A DNA stretch of 32,872 nucleotides from Gammaproteobacteria bacterium (lineage in GTDB: Bacteria > Pseudomonadota > Gammaproteobacteria > Burkholderiales > Burkholderiaceae_D). Shown here one piece after another: positions 23,150 to 32,260 of the stretch. Under the pieces are notes generated by a model. It did no database searches. It had not been told where the DNA came from and saw nothing but the letters and a program-made list of their open reading frames with translations. Made by a program: the position numbers and the translations under genes. Position 1 is the first letter of the stretch. The number at the start of each line of letters is the position of its first letter. The stretch covers positions 1-32,872 of the forward strand of contig CAJCIC010000049.1 in assembly GCA_903970185.1 (NCBI GenBank). The letters are read 5' to 3'.

Positions 23150-23185
23150 TATGGGCCAGTTTAGCAACAACCGGGCCAAAATCGC

Positions 23186-23995
23186 TCACAGGCGCGGCAG
23201 AATGGTCTGGGCGTTCTTCGCCGTCTGGGCGGCAACGACCTCGGGCGCGATGCCGCGAAGCTTCGCCAGTTCACAGCCGATGGCTGGAATTTCAGCGGGC
23301 ACATTGCGGCTTTTGTAGCGCCAGGCAGGGGCGATGTCGGGGGCGTCGGTCTCAAGCACCAGCGCGTCAAGCGGCATGTCGCTGGCGATGCGGCGGATAT
23401 TGAGCGCGCGCTCGAAGGTCATCGCGCCGCCCATGCCGAGCTTGAAACCGAGTTCGACGAAAAACCCGGCCTGCTGCGCACTGCCGTTAAAGGCGTGGGC
23501 GATGCCGGTCACGCCGCGATGGGCCCTAAGTGCCTTGAGCACGCGGTCCTGGGCGCGACGCACGTGCAGCAATACCGGCAGGTGATGGTGCCGCGCGAGG
23601 CGCAGCTGCTCGGCAAAGAGCCATTCCTGGTGCGCGCGCGCAGCGTCGCTTTTGAGCTCGTCAACAAAAAGATCAAGGCCGATCTCGCCAATCGCCACCA
23701 GCCGCGCATCGGTGGCGGCCCGCGTCAAGGCAGCATCGAGAAGCTCAAGCTCGGCCTCCTTCGCGCCCGGGCTTGCGAGGGGATGGATGCCCAGCGCATA
23801 ACGGCCGCCAGGCATGCGCTGGGCAAGCCTTCTCACCGCATCGAAATTGGCGGTGTCAACGGCGGGCACGACGATGTGCGCAACTCCGGCACGCGCTGCA
23901 TCCTCGATGACTTCATCGCGATCGGCATCGAACTCGGCCGCATCCAGATGGCAGTGGGTATCGATCCAGGGCAAGGTGGGCAAATGCGCATCCAT
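23186..23995 (-). CDS. tatD: TatD-family metal-dependent hydrolase
   Basis: A 269-aa TIM-barrel amidohydrolase-type nuclease. Metal ligands are H14 and H16 (DTHCHLD), E104 (IGEIGLD), H144 (LLHVRRA), H168 (AHAFNGS) and D217 (ETDAPD). TatD enzymes are Mg-dependent 3'-5' exonucleases, or D-aminoacyl-tRNA deacylases in some relatives. ATG 23995 lies 7 nt after the lolD stop; the frame is open further upstream inside lolD but without family similarity. It is the last gene of the lolC-lolD-tatD run, and the 109-base gap after it separates that run from the ATP-grasp operon. Confidence 0.93.
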   Translation of the reverse strand: MDAHLPTLPWIDTHCHLDAAEFDADRDEVIEDAARAGVAHIVVPAVDTANFDAVRRLAQRMPGGRYALGIHPLASPGAKEAELELLDAALTRAATDARLVAIGEIGLDLFVDELKSDAARAHQEWLFAEQLRLARHHHLPVLLHVRRAQDRVLKALRAHRGVTGIAHAFNGSAQQAGFFVELGFKLGMGGAMTFERALNIRRIASDMPLDALVLETDAPDIAPAWRYKSRNVPAEIPAIGCELAKLRGIAPEVVAAQTAKNAQTILPRL

Positions 23996-24002
23996 CGATC
24001 GG

Positions 24003-24695
24003 CTAGAACTTGCCGTTTTGCAGCGACACGGTGCGCTCGAGCCTGCCGGCCAGATCCAGGTCGTGCGTGACGATGATAAAGCTCGTCGCAAGATCGCGGT
24101 TCAGTTCCAGCAGAAGCTTGAAGATCTCGCCCGCGGTATGGCGATCAAGATTGCCGGTCGGCTCGTCAGCGAGCACGCACGCAGGCCGGGTGACAAGCGC
24201 GCGCGCCACCGCCGCGCGCTGGCGCTCGCCACCTGAAAGCTCGCCCGGGCGGTGCTCAAGGCGGTGGCCAAGGCCCACGCGCTCGAGCATCTGGCGTGCA
24301 CTGTCCCGGGCTTTGGCGAGCGACTCGCGCCGGATGCGAAGCGGCATGGCGACGTTATCGAGCGCCGAGAATTCGGGCAGCAGATGATGGAACTGGTAGA
24401 CAAAGCCCAGGCGCTGGTTGCGCATGGTGCCGCGCGCTTCTTCGGACAGGCTTGAGACGGCCATGCCGTCGATCCTGACTGCGCCAGAGGTTGGCGTATC
24501 GAGGCCGCCAAGCAGGTGCAAAAGCGTGCTCTTGCCCGATCCCGACGCGCCGACCACGGCCAGCGTCTCGCCTTTGGCGACGCGCAGGTTGACGCCTTGC
24601 AAGACCTCGACGGCAGCCACGCCCGTGCCAAACGTCTTGGACAGATCGATGGCCTCGATCACCGCGGCATGCCCTTCTCGCGTGGCGCTCGTCAT
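24003..24695 (-). CDS. lolD: Lipoprotein-releasing ABC transporter ATP-binding protein LolD
   Basis: A 230-aa ABC ATPase of the MacB/LolD type. Walker A is GASGSGKST (49-57), the signature is LSGGERQR (153-160), Walker B is VLADEP (174-179), and the switch histidine is H211. [20 protein letters not shown] is characteristic of LolD. It energises release of outer-membrane lipoproteins from the inner membrane to LolA. ATG overlaps the lolC stop (ATGA), and the partner permease is directly upstream. Confidence 0.95.
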   Translation of the reverse strand: MTSATREGHAAVIEAIDLSKTFGTGVAAVEVLQGVNLRVAKGETLAVVGASGSGKSTLLHLLGGLDTPTSGAVRIDGMAVSSLSEEARGTMRNQRLGFVYQFHHLLPEFSALDNVAMPLRIRRESLAKARDSARQMLERVGLGHRLEHRPGELSGGERQRAAVARALVTRPACVLADEPTGNLDRHTAGEIFKLLLELNRDLATSFIIVTHDLDLAGRLERTVSLQNGKF

Positions 24696-25957
24696 TCGTA
24701 GCGCAGCGCTTCTGCAGGCGCCAGGCGCGATGCCCGATAGCTCGGATAGATCGTCGCAACGAGGCTCAGGATCACCGACACCAATCCGATCTTGACGACG
24801 TCGGGCAGGCGCAAGTCAGAGGGCATGGTGTTGATGAAATAAATGTCCTTGGGCAGGAAGGTGACGTGAAACAGATGCTCGATGAACGACACGATGGCGC
24901 CGATGTTAAGCGCAAGAATGACGCCCAGAAGCACGCCAACGGCGCAGCCGACAAGGCCGATGATCGCGCCCTGGATGACAAAGATGCCCATGATCGATTT
25001 CGGCGCGGCGCCTAACGTTCGCAAGATGGCGATATCCGCCTGCTTGTCGGTAACGGTCATGACAAGCGACGAGACCAGGTTGAAGGCGGCAACGGCGATG
25101 ATCAGCGTCAGGATCACGAACATCAGGTTTTTCTCGGTCTTGACTGCCGCAAACCAGTTGCGGTTCTGCCTTGTCCAGTCAAGGATCAACACCGGCTCGG
25201 TGAACACCGGGGCGAGCTCGGCTGCGACTTCGGGCGCGCGTTCCATGTCGTCGAGCTTGAGCCTGATGCCGGTGTAATTGTCCTGGCGAAAAAGCTTGGT
25301 GGCATCGTCGATGTGAATCAGCGCAAGCGAGCTGTCGTATTCGTAGTGGCCGGATTCGAAAACGCCCACCACCGTGAACTGGCGAAAGCGCGGTATCAGG
25401 CCGGCAGGCGTCACCGTGCCTTGCGGTGCGGCGACCGTGATCTTGTCGCCAACGCCAACGCCAAATCCGCGCGCGAGCTCGGAGCCCAAAATGATCGAAA
25501 AGTCGCCCGCGACGAGATCGGTGAGATGGCCTGCGACCATGTCGGCACCGAGATCGGAGACCTTGGGCTCTTCGCCTGGCAGGATGCCGCGCAGCAGCGC
25601 GCCCCTGAAACTGTCGCCGCGCGTGAGCAGCACCTGGCCCGAGACGTACGGTGCGACACCGATGACTTCCTTGTTGGTCTTCGCTTCCGCGGCAAGTTTT
25701 TGCCAGTCGCTGATGGTGCCATCGGCGCCTGAGACCTCGATGTGGGCGAGCACGGCAAGCATGCGGTCACGAACTTCCTTCTGGAAACCATTCATCACCG
25801 ACAAGACGGTGATCAGCGCCGCAACGCCTAACGCAATGCCAAGCGTCGAGACGGCCGCGATGAACGAGATGAAGCCGTTGCGCTGCGACGTATCGGCGCG
25901 ACGCTTGCCAGCGCGCGTGTAGCGCAGCCCGACCTGCCATTCAAAGGGGAAATTCAC
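24692..25957 (-). CDS. lolC: Lipoprotein-releasing ABC transporter permease LolC/LolE
   Basis: A 421-aa FtsX/MacB-type permease: one N-terminal transmembrane segment ([20 protein letters not shown]), a large periplasmic domain, and three C-terminal transmembrane segments (around [36 protein letters not shown] and the C-terminal [18 protein letters not shown]). [21 protein letters not shown] is typical of the family. GTG 25957 gives the usual start just before the [13 protein letters not shown] motif; a TTG at 26011 gives a longer reading. LolC, LolE and the hybrid LolF cannot be told apart here; only one permease is present. Confidence 0.93.
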   Translation of the reverse strand: MNFPFEWQVGLRYTRAGKRRADTSQRNGFISFIAAVSTLGIALGVAALITVLSVMNGFQKEVRDRMLAVLAHIEVSGADGTISDWQKLAAEAKTNKEVIGVAPYVSGQVLLTRGDSFRGALLRGILPGEEPKVSDLGADMVAGHLTDLVAGDFSIILGSELARGFGVGVGDKITVAAPQGTVTPAGLIPRFRQFTVVGVFESGHYEYDSSLALIHIDDATKLFRQDNYTGIRLKLDDMERAPEVAAELAPVFTEPVLILDWTRQNRNWFAAVKTEKNLMFVILTLIIAVAAFNLVSSLVMTVTDKQADIAILRTLGAAPKSIMGIFVIQGAIIGLVGCAVGVLLGVILALNIGAIVSFIEHLFHVTFLPKDIYFINTMPSDLRLPDVVKIGLVSVILSLVATIYPSYRASRLAPAEALRYE

Positions 25958-26093
25958 GGCAACAGAAAAGCAGCACGCGGACAGTCGCCCGCCATCTGCC
26001 AACAGGATCAAGCGGCAAGTGTGCCACAGAACGATTTCGAGGCTTTTGCGCGCGCATCTGCGCTCACGGGCCTGGCCCGGGTTGCCGATCTCT

Positions 26094-26099
26094 TAGAAT
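26094..26099 (+). promoter_or_regulatory. -10 box (TAGAAT) immediately before the rpfE-like gene
   Basis: TAGAAT matches the -10 consensus at 5 of 6 and ends 7 nt before the ATG at 26107, so transcription would begin at or next to the start codon. No Shine-Dalgarno sequence is present. A clear -35 is not seen. The rest of the 149-base divergent gap between lolC and this gene holds nothing recognisable. Confidence 0.5.
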
Positions 26100-26106
26100 C
26101 TCTACC

Positions 26107-27084
26107 ATGTCGATCTTCGAGCTGGTCATCGCAGAAAGCCTCGTTGCCGCCGATTTCGCGCCCGACCTGGTGCGCGGCATGGCCTTGCCCGGACTCGATG
26201 CGCTAGCCGCTTTCGGCACTGCAAGCGAGCACAAGGCGCCGCACGCCGAGCTATTGCCGCCGTATCTGGGCTGGCCGCTGCGCCATGTGGCAAGCGTCGA
26301 TGTCGCAAGCGGCTGGTCGCGCCATGCACAACGGCAAGACAAGAGCGCGACAGGCGAGCGCTACCTGCTTGAACCCGTGCACCTGGCGCTTGGCACGCAG
26401 GGGCTGATCCTGACCGACCCGCAAGCGCTTGCGATTGACGATGGCGAAGCCACACAACTGATTGCCGCCATCGCGCCCCTCGTCTTGCCTGGGCTCGTCA
26501 CGCCCGTTGACCCTTCGCACTGGCTCTTCGATGTGCCCAAACCCTATGGCCTGAAAGCGCCCTCGCTTGAAGCCGCCCTGGGCCAGGAGCTCCTCTGCTG
26601 GCTGCCCACGGGCGAGGCCGAGCGCGCCTGGAGAAGGCTCGCCAACGAAATCCAGATGGTCTGGCACGCCCATGGCGTCAATGCCGAGCGCGAGAAGCGC
26701 GGCCTGCCTGCCGTTAACGCCGTCTGGTTAAGCGGCGATGCGGCAGCCGAGCCTGTGCCCCTGCCCTATCGCAGCGCGACGGGCGCGCCGCCCTGGCTTG
26801 GCGCATGGCCCAGGGCCGAACGCGCAAGCATCGACCTCGAAATCATCACCAGCCTCCTGGCGCCCGTCAGAAGCGAAGACTGGAGCGGCTTTCGCAATCT
26901 CTTGATCGGTATCGACAGCAAGGTAGAAGACGCCCTGGCGGCGCTCAAGAGCGGCGCGATCGGCGAGCTGATGGTGATCTTTACCGGACGCGAGTGGGTC
27001 CGTTCCTGCCACGTGCGCAAAAGTGACCTGTACAAATTCTGGCGCCGTGGCAAGGCCGTGGAGATGATCGATTGTCCGCAGTAA
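26107..27084 (+). CDS. RpfE-like protein of unknown function
   Basis: A 325-aa protein resembling the RpfE-type regulatory family that lies beside recJ in Xanthomonas and many betaproteobacteria, where it is sometimes mislabelled phosphoglycerate mutase. No catalytic motif is visible. Conserved-looking stretches are EMH-like EIQMVWHAHGVNAERE, VNAVWLSG and the C-terminal WRRGKAVEMI. No signal peptide or membrane segment. The stop overlaps the start of recJ by 13 bases, so the two genes are co-transcribed. The function is not known; the family resemblance rests on recall and neighbourhood. Confidence 0.7.
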   Translation: MSIFELVIAESLVAADFAPDLVRGMALPGLDALAAFGTASEHKAPHAELLPPYLGWPLRHVASVDVASGWSRHAQRQDKSATGERYLLEPVHLALGTQGLILTDPQALAIDDGEATQLIAAIAPLVLPGLVTPVDPSHWLFDVPKPYGLKAPSLEAALGQELLCWLPTGEAERAWRRLANEIQMVWHAHGVNAEREKRGLPAVNAVWLSGDAAAEPVPLPYRSATGAPPWLGAWPRAERASIDLEIITSLLAPVRSEDWSGFRNLLIGIDSKVEDALAALKSGAIGELMVIFTGREWVRSCHVRKSDLYKFWRRGKAVEMIDCPQ

Positions 27085-28811
27085 CGAGTGACTTGCGCGT
27101 GATCACGCGGCGCATCGATGGCGCCGCGGAAGCGCGCCTGATTGGCGCTGGCGTGGATCCGCTGCTGGCGCGCATCTATGCTGCGCGCGGCATCGCCTCG
27201 ATGGCGCAGATCGCGCGCGGCGTTGACGCGCTCTTGCATCCGGATTCGCTAAGCCACGCGAGCGATGCGGCAAGGCGCCTTGCGCTTGCCATCGAACGCG
27301 AGGAGCCGATCCTTGTGATTGCCGATTACGACTGCGACGGTGCCACGGCGTGCGCGGTGGCCGTGCGCGGCTTGCGCCAGCTGGGCGCGAAGGTCGATTT
27401 TCTTGTGCCCAACCGCTTTGAGACCGGCTATGGCCTGACACCGGAAATTGTCGACATTGCAAGCGCGCGCTTTGCGCCTAAGCTGATTGTGACTGTCGAT
27501 AACGGCATCGCCAGCGTCGCTGGCGCAGCCCACGCGGCAGCGCTTGGCATCGATGTCGTCATCACCGATCACCACCTGCCCGGGCCGGTCTTGCCGAGAG
27601 CGGTCTCGATCGTCAATCCCAACCAGGAGGGCTGCACCTTTGCGAGCAAGCATCTCGCAGGCGTTGGCGTCATGTTCTACGTGCTCCTCGCGCTTCGGGC
27701 ACGGCTGCGCGACGAGGGCCGCTTTTTCGATCGGCCCGAGCCGAGGCTTGACCGGCTGCTCGACCTGGTGGCTCTTGGCACGGTCGCAGACGTCGTCAGA
27801 CTCGATGCCAACAATCGCGTACTGGTGAGCGAAGGCCTGCGCCGCATCCGCGCGCAGCGCATGCAGCCCGGTGTTGCCGCCCTTTTTCGCGCCGCCGGCT
27901 GCGACGCACGCAGTGCGCGCACCAGCGATCTGGGTTTTTTCATTGCACCACGCCTGAATGCTGCCGGTCGCCTGTCGGACATGTCGCTGGGCATTTCCTG
28001 CCTCATCACCGATGACGAAGACGAGGCCAACGCGATGGCCAGAAGGCTCTCGTCGATCAACGACGAGCGCCGCGCAATCGAAGCCCAGATGCAGGACGAG
28101 GCGCTCGCCGCGCTTGATGCCCTTGGCAGCGTTGATCGCCTCGCGCAAAAAAACGCCATCTGCATCGCCGACGAGCGCTGGCACCAGGGCGTCGTTGGCA
28201 TCCTCGCCGGGCGGCTGAAGGAACGCTTTAACCGGCCGACGCTGGTCTTTGCGCCAGGCAAGAGCGATACGTTAAAGGGCTCGGGCCGCTCGATCGAGGG
28301 CATTCACCTGCGCGACGTGCTCGATGCCGTCTCAAAGCGCGACCCGACGTTGATCCTGCAATTTGGCGGCCACGCCATGGCGGCTGGCCTGACCATTGCG
28401 CGCGCGCGTTTTGATGCCTTTGGCGCGGCCTTTGAAGACTGCGTGTTGCGCGTCATGGAGCCGGCATTTCTCGCGCGCAAGCTCGAAGTCGACGGCTCGC
28501 TCAAGGGCATGGCGCTCTCCTGTCCCCTGGTGCGCGAGATGCAGTTGGGCGTCTGGGGACAAGGCTTTGCCGCGCCGCAGTTTGTCGATCGCTTTCGCAT
28601 CACGTCACAGCGCATCCTGAAGGACAGGCATTCGCGCCTGACGCTCGATTTCGGTGAGGGCGAGCCGCTCGACGCGATCTGGTTTAACCACGCCGAGAGT
28701 CTTCCTTCCGAGGCCACGCTCGTTTATCGGCTCGAATGCGACAGCTATAACGGGCGCGAGCGACTGCAGGTGGTCGTAGAGCACATGATCGAAGGCGGCG
28801 CGCGCGTATAA
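27072..28811 (+). CDS. recJ: Single-stranded-DNA-specific 5'-3' exonuclease RecJ
   Basis: A 579-aa DHH-family exonuclease used in recombination and mismatch repair. Motifs are IADYDCDG (D85, D87, D89), VDNG (D143), TDHH (166-168), RLNAAGRL, and the DHHA1 domain GGHAMAAGL; the C-terminal OB domain closes the protein. Length is the normal 565-580. The TTG start at 27072 lies inside the upstream gene, with GGAG 8-10 nt before it; TTG 27093 or GTG 27099 are possible. A -10 box for prfB overlaps its stop codon. Confidence 0.95.
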   Translation: MSAVTSDLRVITRRIDGAAEARLIGAGVDPLLARIYAARGIASMAQIARGVDALLHPDSLSHASDAARRLALAIEREEPILVIADYDCDGATACAVAVRGLRQLGAKVDFLVPNRFETGYGLTPEIVDIASARFAPKLIVTVDNGIASVAGAAHAAALGIDVVITDHHLPGPVLPRAVSIVNPNQEGCTFASKHLAGVGVMFYVLLALRARLRDEGRFFDRPEPRLDRLLDLVALGTVADVVRLDANNRVLVSEGLRRIRAQRMQPGVAALFRAAGCDARSARTSDLGFFIAPRLNAAGRLSDMSLGISCLITDDEDEANAMARRLSSINDERRAIEAQMQDEALAALDALGSVDRLAQKNAICIADERWHQGVVGILAGRLKERFNRPTLVFAPGKSDTLKGSGRSIEGIHLRDVLDAVSKRDPTLILQFGGHAMAAGLTIARARFDAFGAAFEDCVLRVMEPAFLARKLEVDGSLKGMALSCPLVREMQLGVWGQGFAAPQFVDRFRITSQRILKDRHSRLTLDFGEGEPLDAIWFNHAESLPSEATLVYRLECDSYNGRERLQVVVEHMIEGGARV

Positions 28812-28812
28812 T
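28807..28812 (+). promoter_or_regulatory. Perfect -10 box (TATAAT) for prfB
   Basis: TATAAT overlaps the recJ stop codon (TAA at 28809-28811) and would start transcription near 28819, giving a prfB leader of about 24 nt. No good -35 is seen at the usual distance. prfB may use this promoter in addition to readthrough from recJ. Confidence 0.45.
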
Positions 28813-28842
28813 TTGCGGTTTTCCGCGTTGAAATGGCATGTC

Positions 28843-29947
28843 ATGGAAGCCGAACGACAGAATCTGATCGATAGCGGCTTGGCCGACCTGAAGGCTCGCG
28901 TCAGCGAGCTGCGGAGGTATCTTTGACTTCGACACCAAGGCCAGCCGCCTGACCGAGGTCAGCCAGTCGCTTGAAGACCCCCTGGTGTGGGGCGACGGCA
29001 AGCGGGCACAGGAGCTCGGCCGCGAACGCAAGGCGCTCGAAGACATCGTCGGCACCATCAGAAAGCTCGAATCGGGCTTGAGCGACGCGCGCGAGATTTT
29101 TGACATGGCCAAGGACGAAGCCGACGACAGCACGCTGATGGCCATCGAGGCCGATACAGCCAGCCTGCGCGAACTGGTCGAGGGCATGGAATTCCGGCGC
29201 ATGTTCGCCAACCCCGCCGATCCGCTCAACTGCTTTTTGGACATCCAGGCCGGTGCCGGTGGCACCGAGGCGCAGGACTGGGCCGCAATGCTCGAGCGCC
29301 AATACCTGCGCTATGCCGAGCGCAAGGGCTTCAAGGCCGAGCTGCTCGAGGAATCGGCAGGCGAGACGGCGGGCATCAAGAGCGCGACGATCAAGATTTC
29401 GGGCGACTACGCCTACGGTCACCTGCGCACCGAAACCGGCGTTCATCGCCTCGTGCGCAAGTCCCCGTTTGATTCCGCAGGCGGGCGCCACACCTCGTTT
29501 GCCAGTGTCTTTGTCTACCCGGAAATCGACGACTCGATCGAGATCGAGATCAACCCGGCCGATCTCAGGATCGACACCTTCAGGGCCTCGGGTGCGGGCG
29601 GCCAGCACATCAACAAGACCGATTCAGCGATTCGCATCACGCACCTGCCCACGGGCATCGTGGTCCAGTGCCAGAACGATCGCTCGCAGCACAGGAACCG
29701 TGCCGAAGCCATGGCCATGCTCAAGTCGCGACTGTTCGAGCTCGAGACGCGCAAGCGCCAGGCCGAACAGGACAAGCTCGAGGCCACAAAGACCGACGTC
29801 GGCTGGGGCCACCAGATCAGAAGCTACGTCCTTGACCAGTCACGCATCAAGGATTTGCGCACCAACCTTGAAATCTCCAACACTGGCAAAGTGCTGGATG
29901 GCGACCTTGATCCATTCATCGCGGCAAGCCTCAAGCAGGGGGTCTAG
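28843..29947 (+). CDS. prfB: Peptide chain release factor 2 (programmed +1 frameshift)
   Basis: RF2, 367 aa, ends translation at UGA and UAA. It is read in two frames: 28843-28923, then, skipping base 28924, 28925-29947. The second frame carries [14 protein letters not shown] (with the SPF codon-recognition tripeptide) and GAGGQHINK (catalytic GGQ near residue 252). The 27-codon first part ends at an in-frame TGA that acts as the autoregulatory sensor, so it is not a broken gene. Several ATGs occur just upstream (28833, 28838) but only 28843 is in frame. It follows recJ by 31 nt and precedes the SDR gene by 2 nt. Confidence 0.97.
28913..28927 (+). other. RF2 programmed +1 frameshift site
   Basis: The internal Shine-Dalgarno GGAGG (28913-28917), the 3-nt spacer TAT, the slippery CTT (28921-28923) and the weak stop TGA followed by C (28924-28927) reproduce the layout of the E. 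coli prfB site. When RF2 is scarce the ribosome slips forward by one base and completes the protein; when it is abundant it stops. In E. coli the SD-like part is AGGGGG; here it is GGAGG. Confidence 0.97.
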
Positions 29948-29949
29948 AC

Positions 29950-30705
29950 ATGAGTGAAAAAGTGGTCATTCTGACCGGCGCCTCGCGCGGCCTTGGGGCG
30001 GCGCTTGCCGAGAAGATTCTCGCGCCCGACACGCGGCTGGTGTGCATCGCCAGAAACCCCAACGACCATCTCGGCTCGCTTGCTGCCAAGCGCAACGCCT
30101 GGCTTGACTATTACCTTGCCGATCTCGCCGACATCGCATCGACCGAGGCACTGGCCGCCAGCATCTGCGAGGGCCTCTTGCCCGATGCCGAAAGCTATAC
30201 GCTGATCAACAACGCCGGCATGCTCGGCCCGATCGAAAAAAGCGAAGCGTTGACGGCCATGGAGGTTGCCACCACGCTGTCGGTCAATGTCGTCGCCGCG
30301 ATGTGTTTCATGGCGCAGTTCCTTGCCGTCACGAAGACCTTTGCCGGTGCGCGCCGCATTGTCAACATTTCCTCGGGCGCAGCGCGCCGCCCGTATGCCG
30401 GCTGGGCCACCTATTGCGCGACCAAGGCGGCGCTTGACATGGCCACGCGCTGCGCCAAGCTCGACGAGGAAGGCAGCGCCAATCCGGCGCGCTTTGTCTC
30501 GCTCGCGCCAGGCGTCATCGATACGCAGATGCAAGGCGCCGTGCGCACGAGCACAAGCGAAGCTTTTCCGCATCGCCAGCACTTCATCGATCTCAAGGCC
30601 AATGACCAATTGACCTCTGCAGAAGATGCTGCCGATAACGTTCTCAAGTATCTCGCGCGCGATGATTTCGGCGAAAATGAAATCGCCGACGTCCGCACCG
30701 CCTAA
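29950..30705 (+). CDS. Short-chain dehydrogenase/reductase
   Basis: A 251-aa classical SDR with NAD(P)-binding TGASRGLG (9-16), NNAG (87-90), structural N113, and catalytic S142, Y155 and K159 (YCATK). The arginine in GASRG suggests NADPH. It resembles the sepiapterin/benzil-reductase-like SDRs (YueD type), but substrate cannot be set from sequence. The ATG is 2 nt after the prfB stop with a G-rich stretch before it, so it is co-transcribed with prfB and probably lysS, though no functional link is evident. Confidence 0.88.
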   Translation: MSEKVVILTGASRGLGAALAEKILAPDTRLVCIARNPNDHLGSLAAKRNAWLDYYLADLADIASTEALAASICEGLLPDAESYTLINNAGMLGPIEKSEALTAMEVATTLSVNVVAAMCFMAQFLAVTKTFAGARRIVNISSGAARRPYAGWATYCATKAALDMATRCAKLDEEGSANPARFVSLAPGVIDTQMQGAVRTSTSEAFPHRQHFIDLKANDQLTSAEDAADNVLKYLARDDFGENEIADVRTA

Positions 30706-30733
30706 GTCCCGTCACCGCTAACGATTGCCTTAA

Positions 30734-32257
30734 ATGAACGACAGAGCAGAGCCGCTCGACGAAAACCACATCCTGGCCGAGCGGCGCGCGAAGCTCGCCG
30801 CGTTGCGGCTTGCGGGCGTGGCCTATCCGAACGATTTCAAGCCCGATGCAAGCGCCGGCGACTTGCACCAGAAGTTCGACGCGCTCGATGCGCAGGCGCT
30901 CGAAGCAAACGCCGTCGAGGTCGCCCTTGCCGGACGCATGGTGCTGCAGCGCCTGATGGGCAAGGCCTCGTTTGCGACCTTGAAGGACGGCGCCTCGGCG
31001 CTGCAGATCTATGTCCGCTCGGAAGATATCGGCCCTGATGCCTATGCCGACTTCAAGCGCTACGATCTTGGCGACATCCTGGGCGTGACCGGCACGCTTT
31101 TCAAGACGCGCACCAACGAGTTGACCGTGAAGGTCAGGACGGTGCGCCTTCTGGCCAAGTCCTTGCGGCCGCTGCCCGACAAGTTCCATGGCATTGCCGA
31201 CGCCGAGATCAAGTACCGCCAGCGCTATCTCGGCCTGATCGCCGATGCCCGCACGCGCGAGCGCTTCGTCATTCGCTCGCGCATTCTCGCTGCGCTGCGC
31301 GAGTTCATGGTGGCGCACGGCTTTCTCGAAGTCGAAACGCCGATGCTGCACCCGATCCCGGGAGGCGCTGCCGCGCTGCCGTTTCGCACGCATCACAACG
31401 CGCTAGACATGCCGATGTTCCTGCGCATCGCACCCGAGCTTTACCTGAAGCGCCTGATCGTTGGCGGGTTTGAGCGCGTCTTCGAGATCAATCGCAGTTT
31501 TCGCAACGAGGGCATCTCGCCGCGGCACAATCCCGAATTCACCATGCTCGAGTTCTATGCGGCGTATACCGATTATCGCTGGCTGATGGACTATACCGAG
31601 TCGCTCCTGCGCCACCTGGCGACGATCGCCTGCGGCAGCCAGGTGTTCACCTATCAGGGCCAGAGCATAAATTTCGAGCAGCCCTTCGATCGCCTGAGCA
31701 TCACCGCTGCCATCGAGAAATATGCACCTGAGTACCAGGGCGCGAACTTTGCCGATGCAGCGTGGCTTCGCGGCGAACTCAAGCGCCACCACGTCGACGT
31801 CGATCTGCCGCCTTTGGCTGGCGCTGGCATCGGCGCGCTGCAGCTCGCGCTTTTTGAAGAAGTCGCCGAGCACAAGCTGTGGCATCCGACCTTCATCATC
31901 GACTACCCGGTCGAGGTCTCGCCCTTGGCACGACCGTCAGACCACGACCGGCAGGTGACCGAGCGCTTCGAACTCTTCATCGCCGGGCGTGAGGCGGCCA
32001 ATGCATTTTCCGAACTCAACGATCCCGAAGAGCAGGCCGAGCGCTTTCGCGCGCAGATGCTGGCCAAGGAGGCCGGTGACGCCGAAGCCATGTATTACGA
32101 CGCGGACTATATCCGTGCGCTCGAATACGGCATGCCGCCAACCGGCGGCTGCGGCATCGGCATCGATCGCATCGTCATGCTTTTGACCGACGCTGCCAAC
32201 ATTCGCGACGTCATCCTCTTTCCGCACCTGCGTCCTGAAGAGTCTTCTCCAACCTAG
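30734..32257 (+). CDS. lysS: Lysyl-tRNA synthetase, class II
   Basis: A 507-aa class II enzyme that charges tRNA-Lys. An N-terminal OB-fold anticodon-binding domain (residues about 60-150) precedes the catalytic core. Motif 2 is [13 protein letters not shown] (from R257) and motif 3 is [12 protein letters not shown] (from about 471). Length is normal (about 500). The order prfB - lysS is widely conserved in proteobacteria; here an SDR gene is inserted. No strong ribosome site is seen before the ATG. Confidence 0.97.
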   Translation: MNDRAEPLDENHILAERRAKLAALRLAGVAYPNDFKPDASAGDLHQKFDALDAQALEANAVEVALAGRMVLQRLMGKASFATLKDGASALQIYVRSEDIGPDAYADFKRYDLGDILGVTGTLFKTRTNELTVKVRTVRLLAKSLRPLPDKFHGIADAEIKYRQRYLGLIADARTRERFVIRSRILAALREFMVAHGFLEVETPMLHPIPGGAAALPFRTHHNALDMPMFLRIAPELYLKRLIVGGFERVFEINRSFRNEGISPRHNPEFTMLEFYAAYTDYRWLMDYTESLLRHLATIACGSQVFTYQGQSINFEQPFDRLSITAAIEKYAPEYQGANFADAAWLRGELKRHHVDVDLPPLAGAGIGALQLALFEEVAEHKLWHPTFIIDYPVEVSPLARPSDHDRQVTERFELFIAGREAANAFSELNDPEEQAERFRAQMLAKEAGDAEAMYYDADYIRALEYGMPPTGGCGIGIDRIVMLLTDAANIRDVILFPHLRPEESSPT

Positions 32258-32260
32258 GTG

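Noticed and set aside
28843..29947. prfB as a frameshifted pseudogene.
   Set aside because: The frame break coincides exactly with the conserved programmed frameshift site and both parts are intact.
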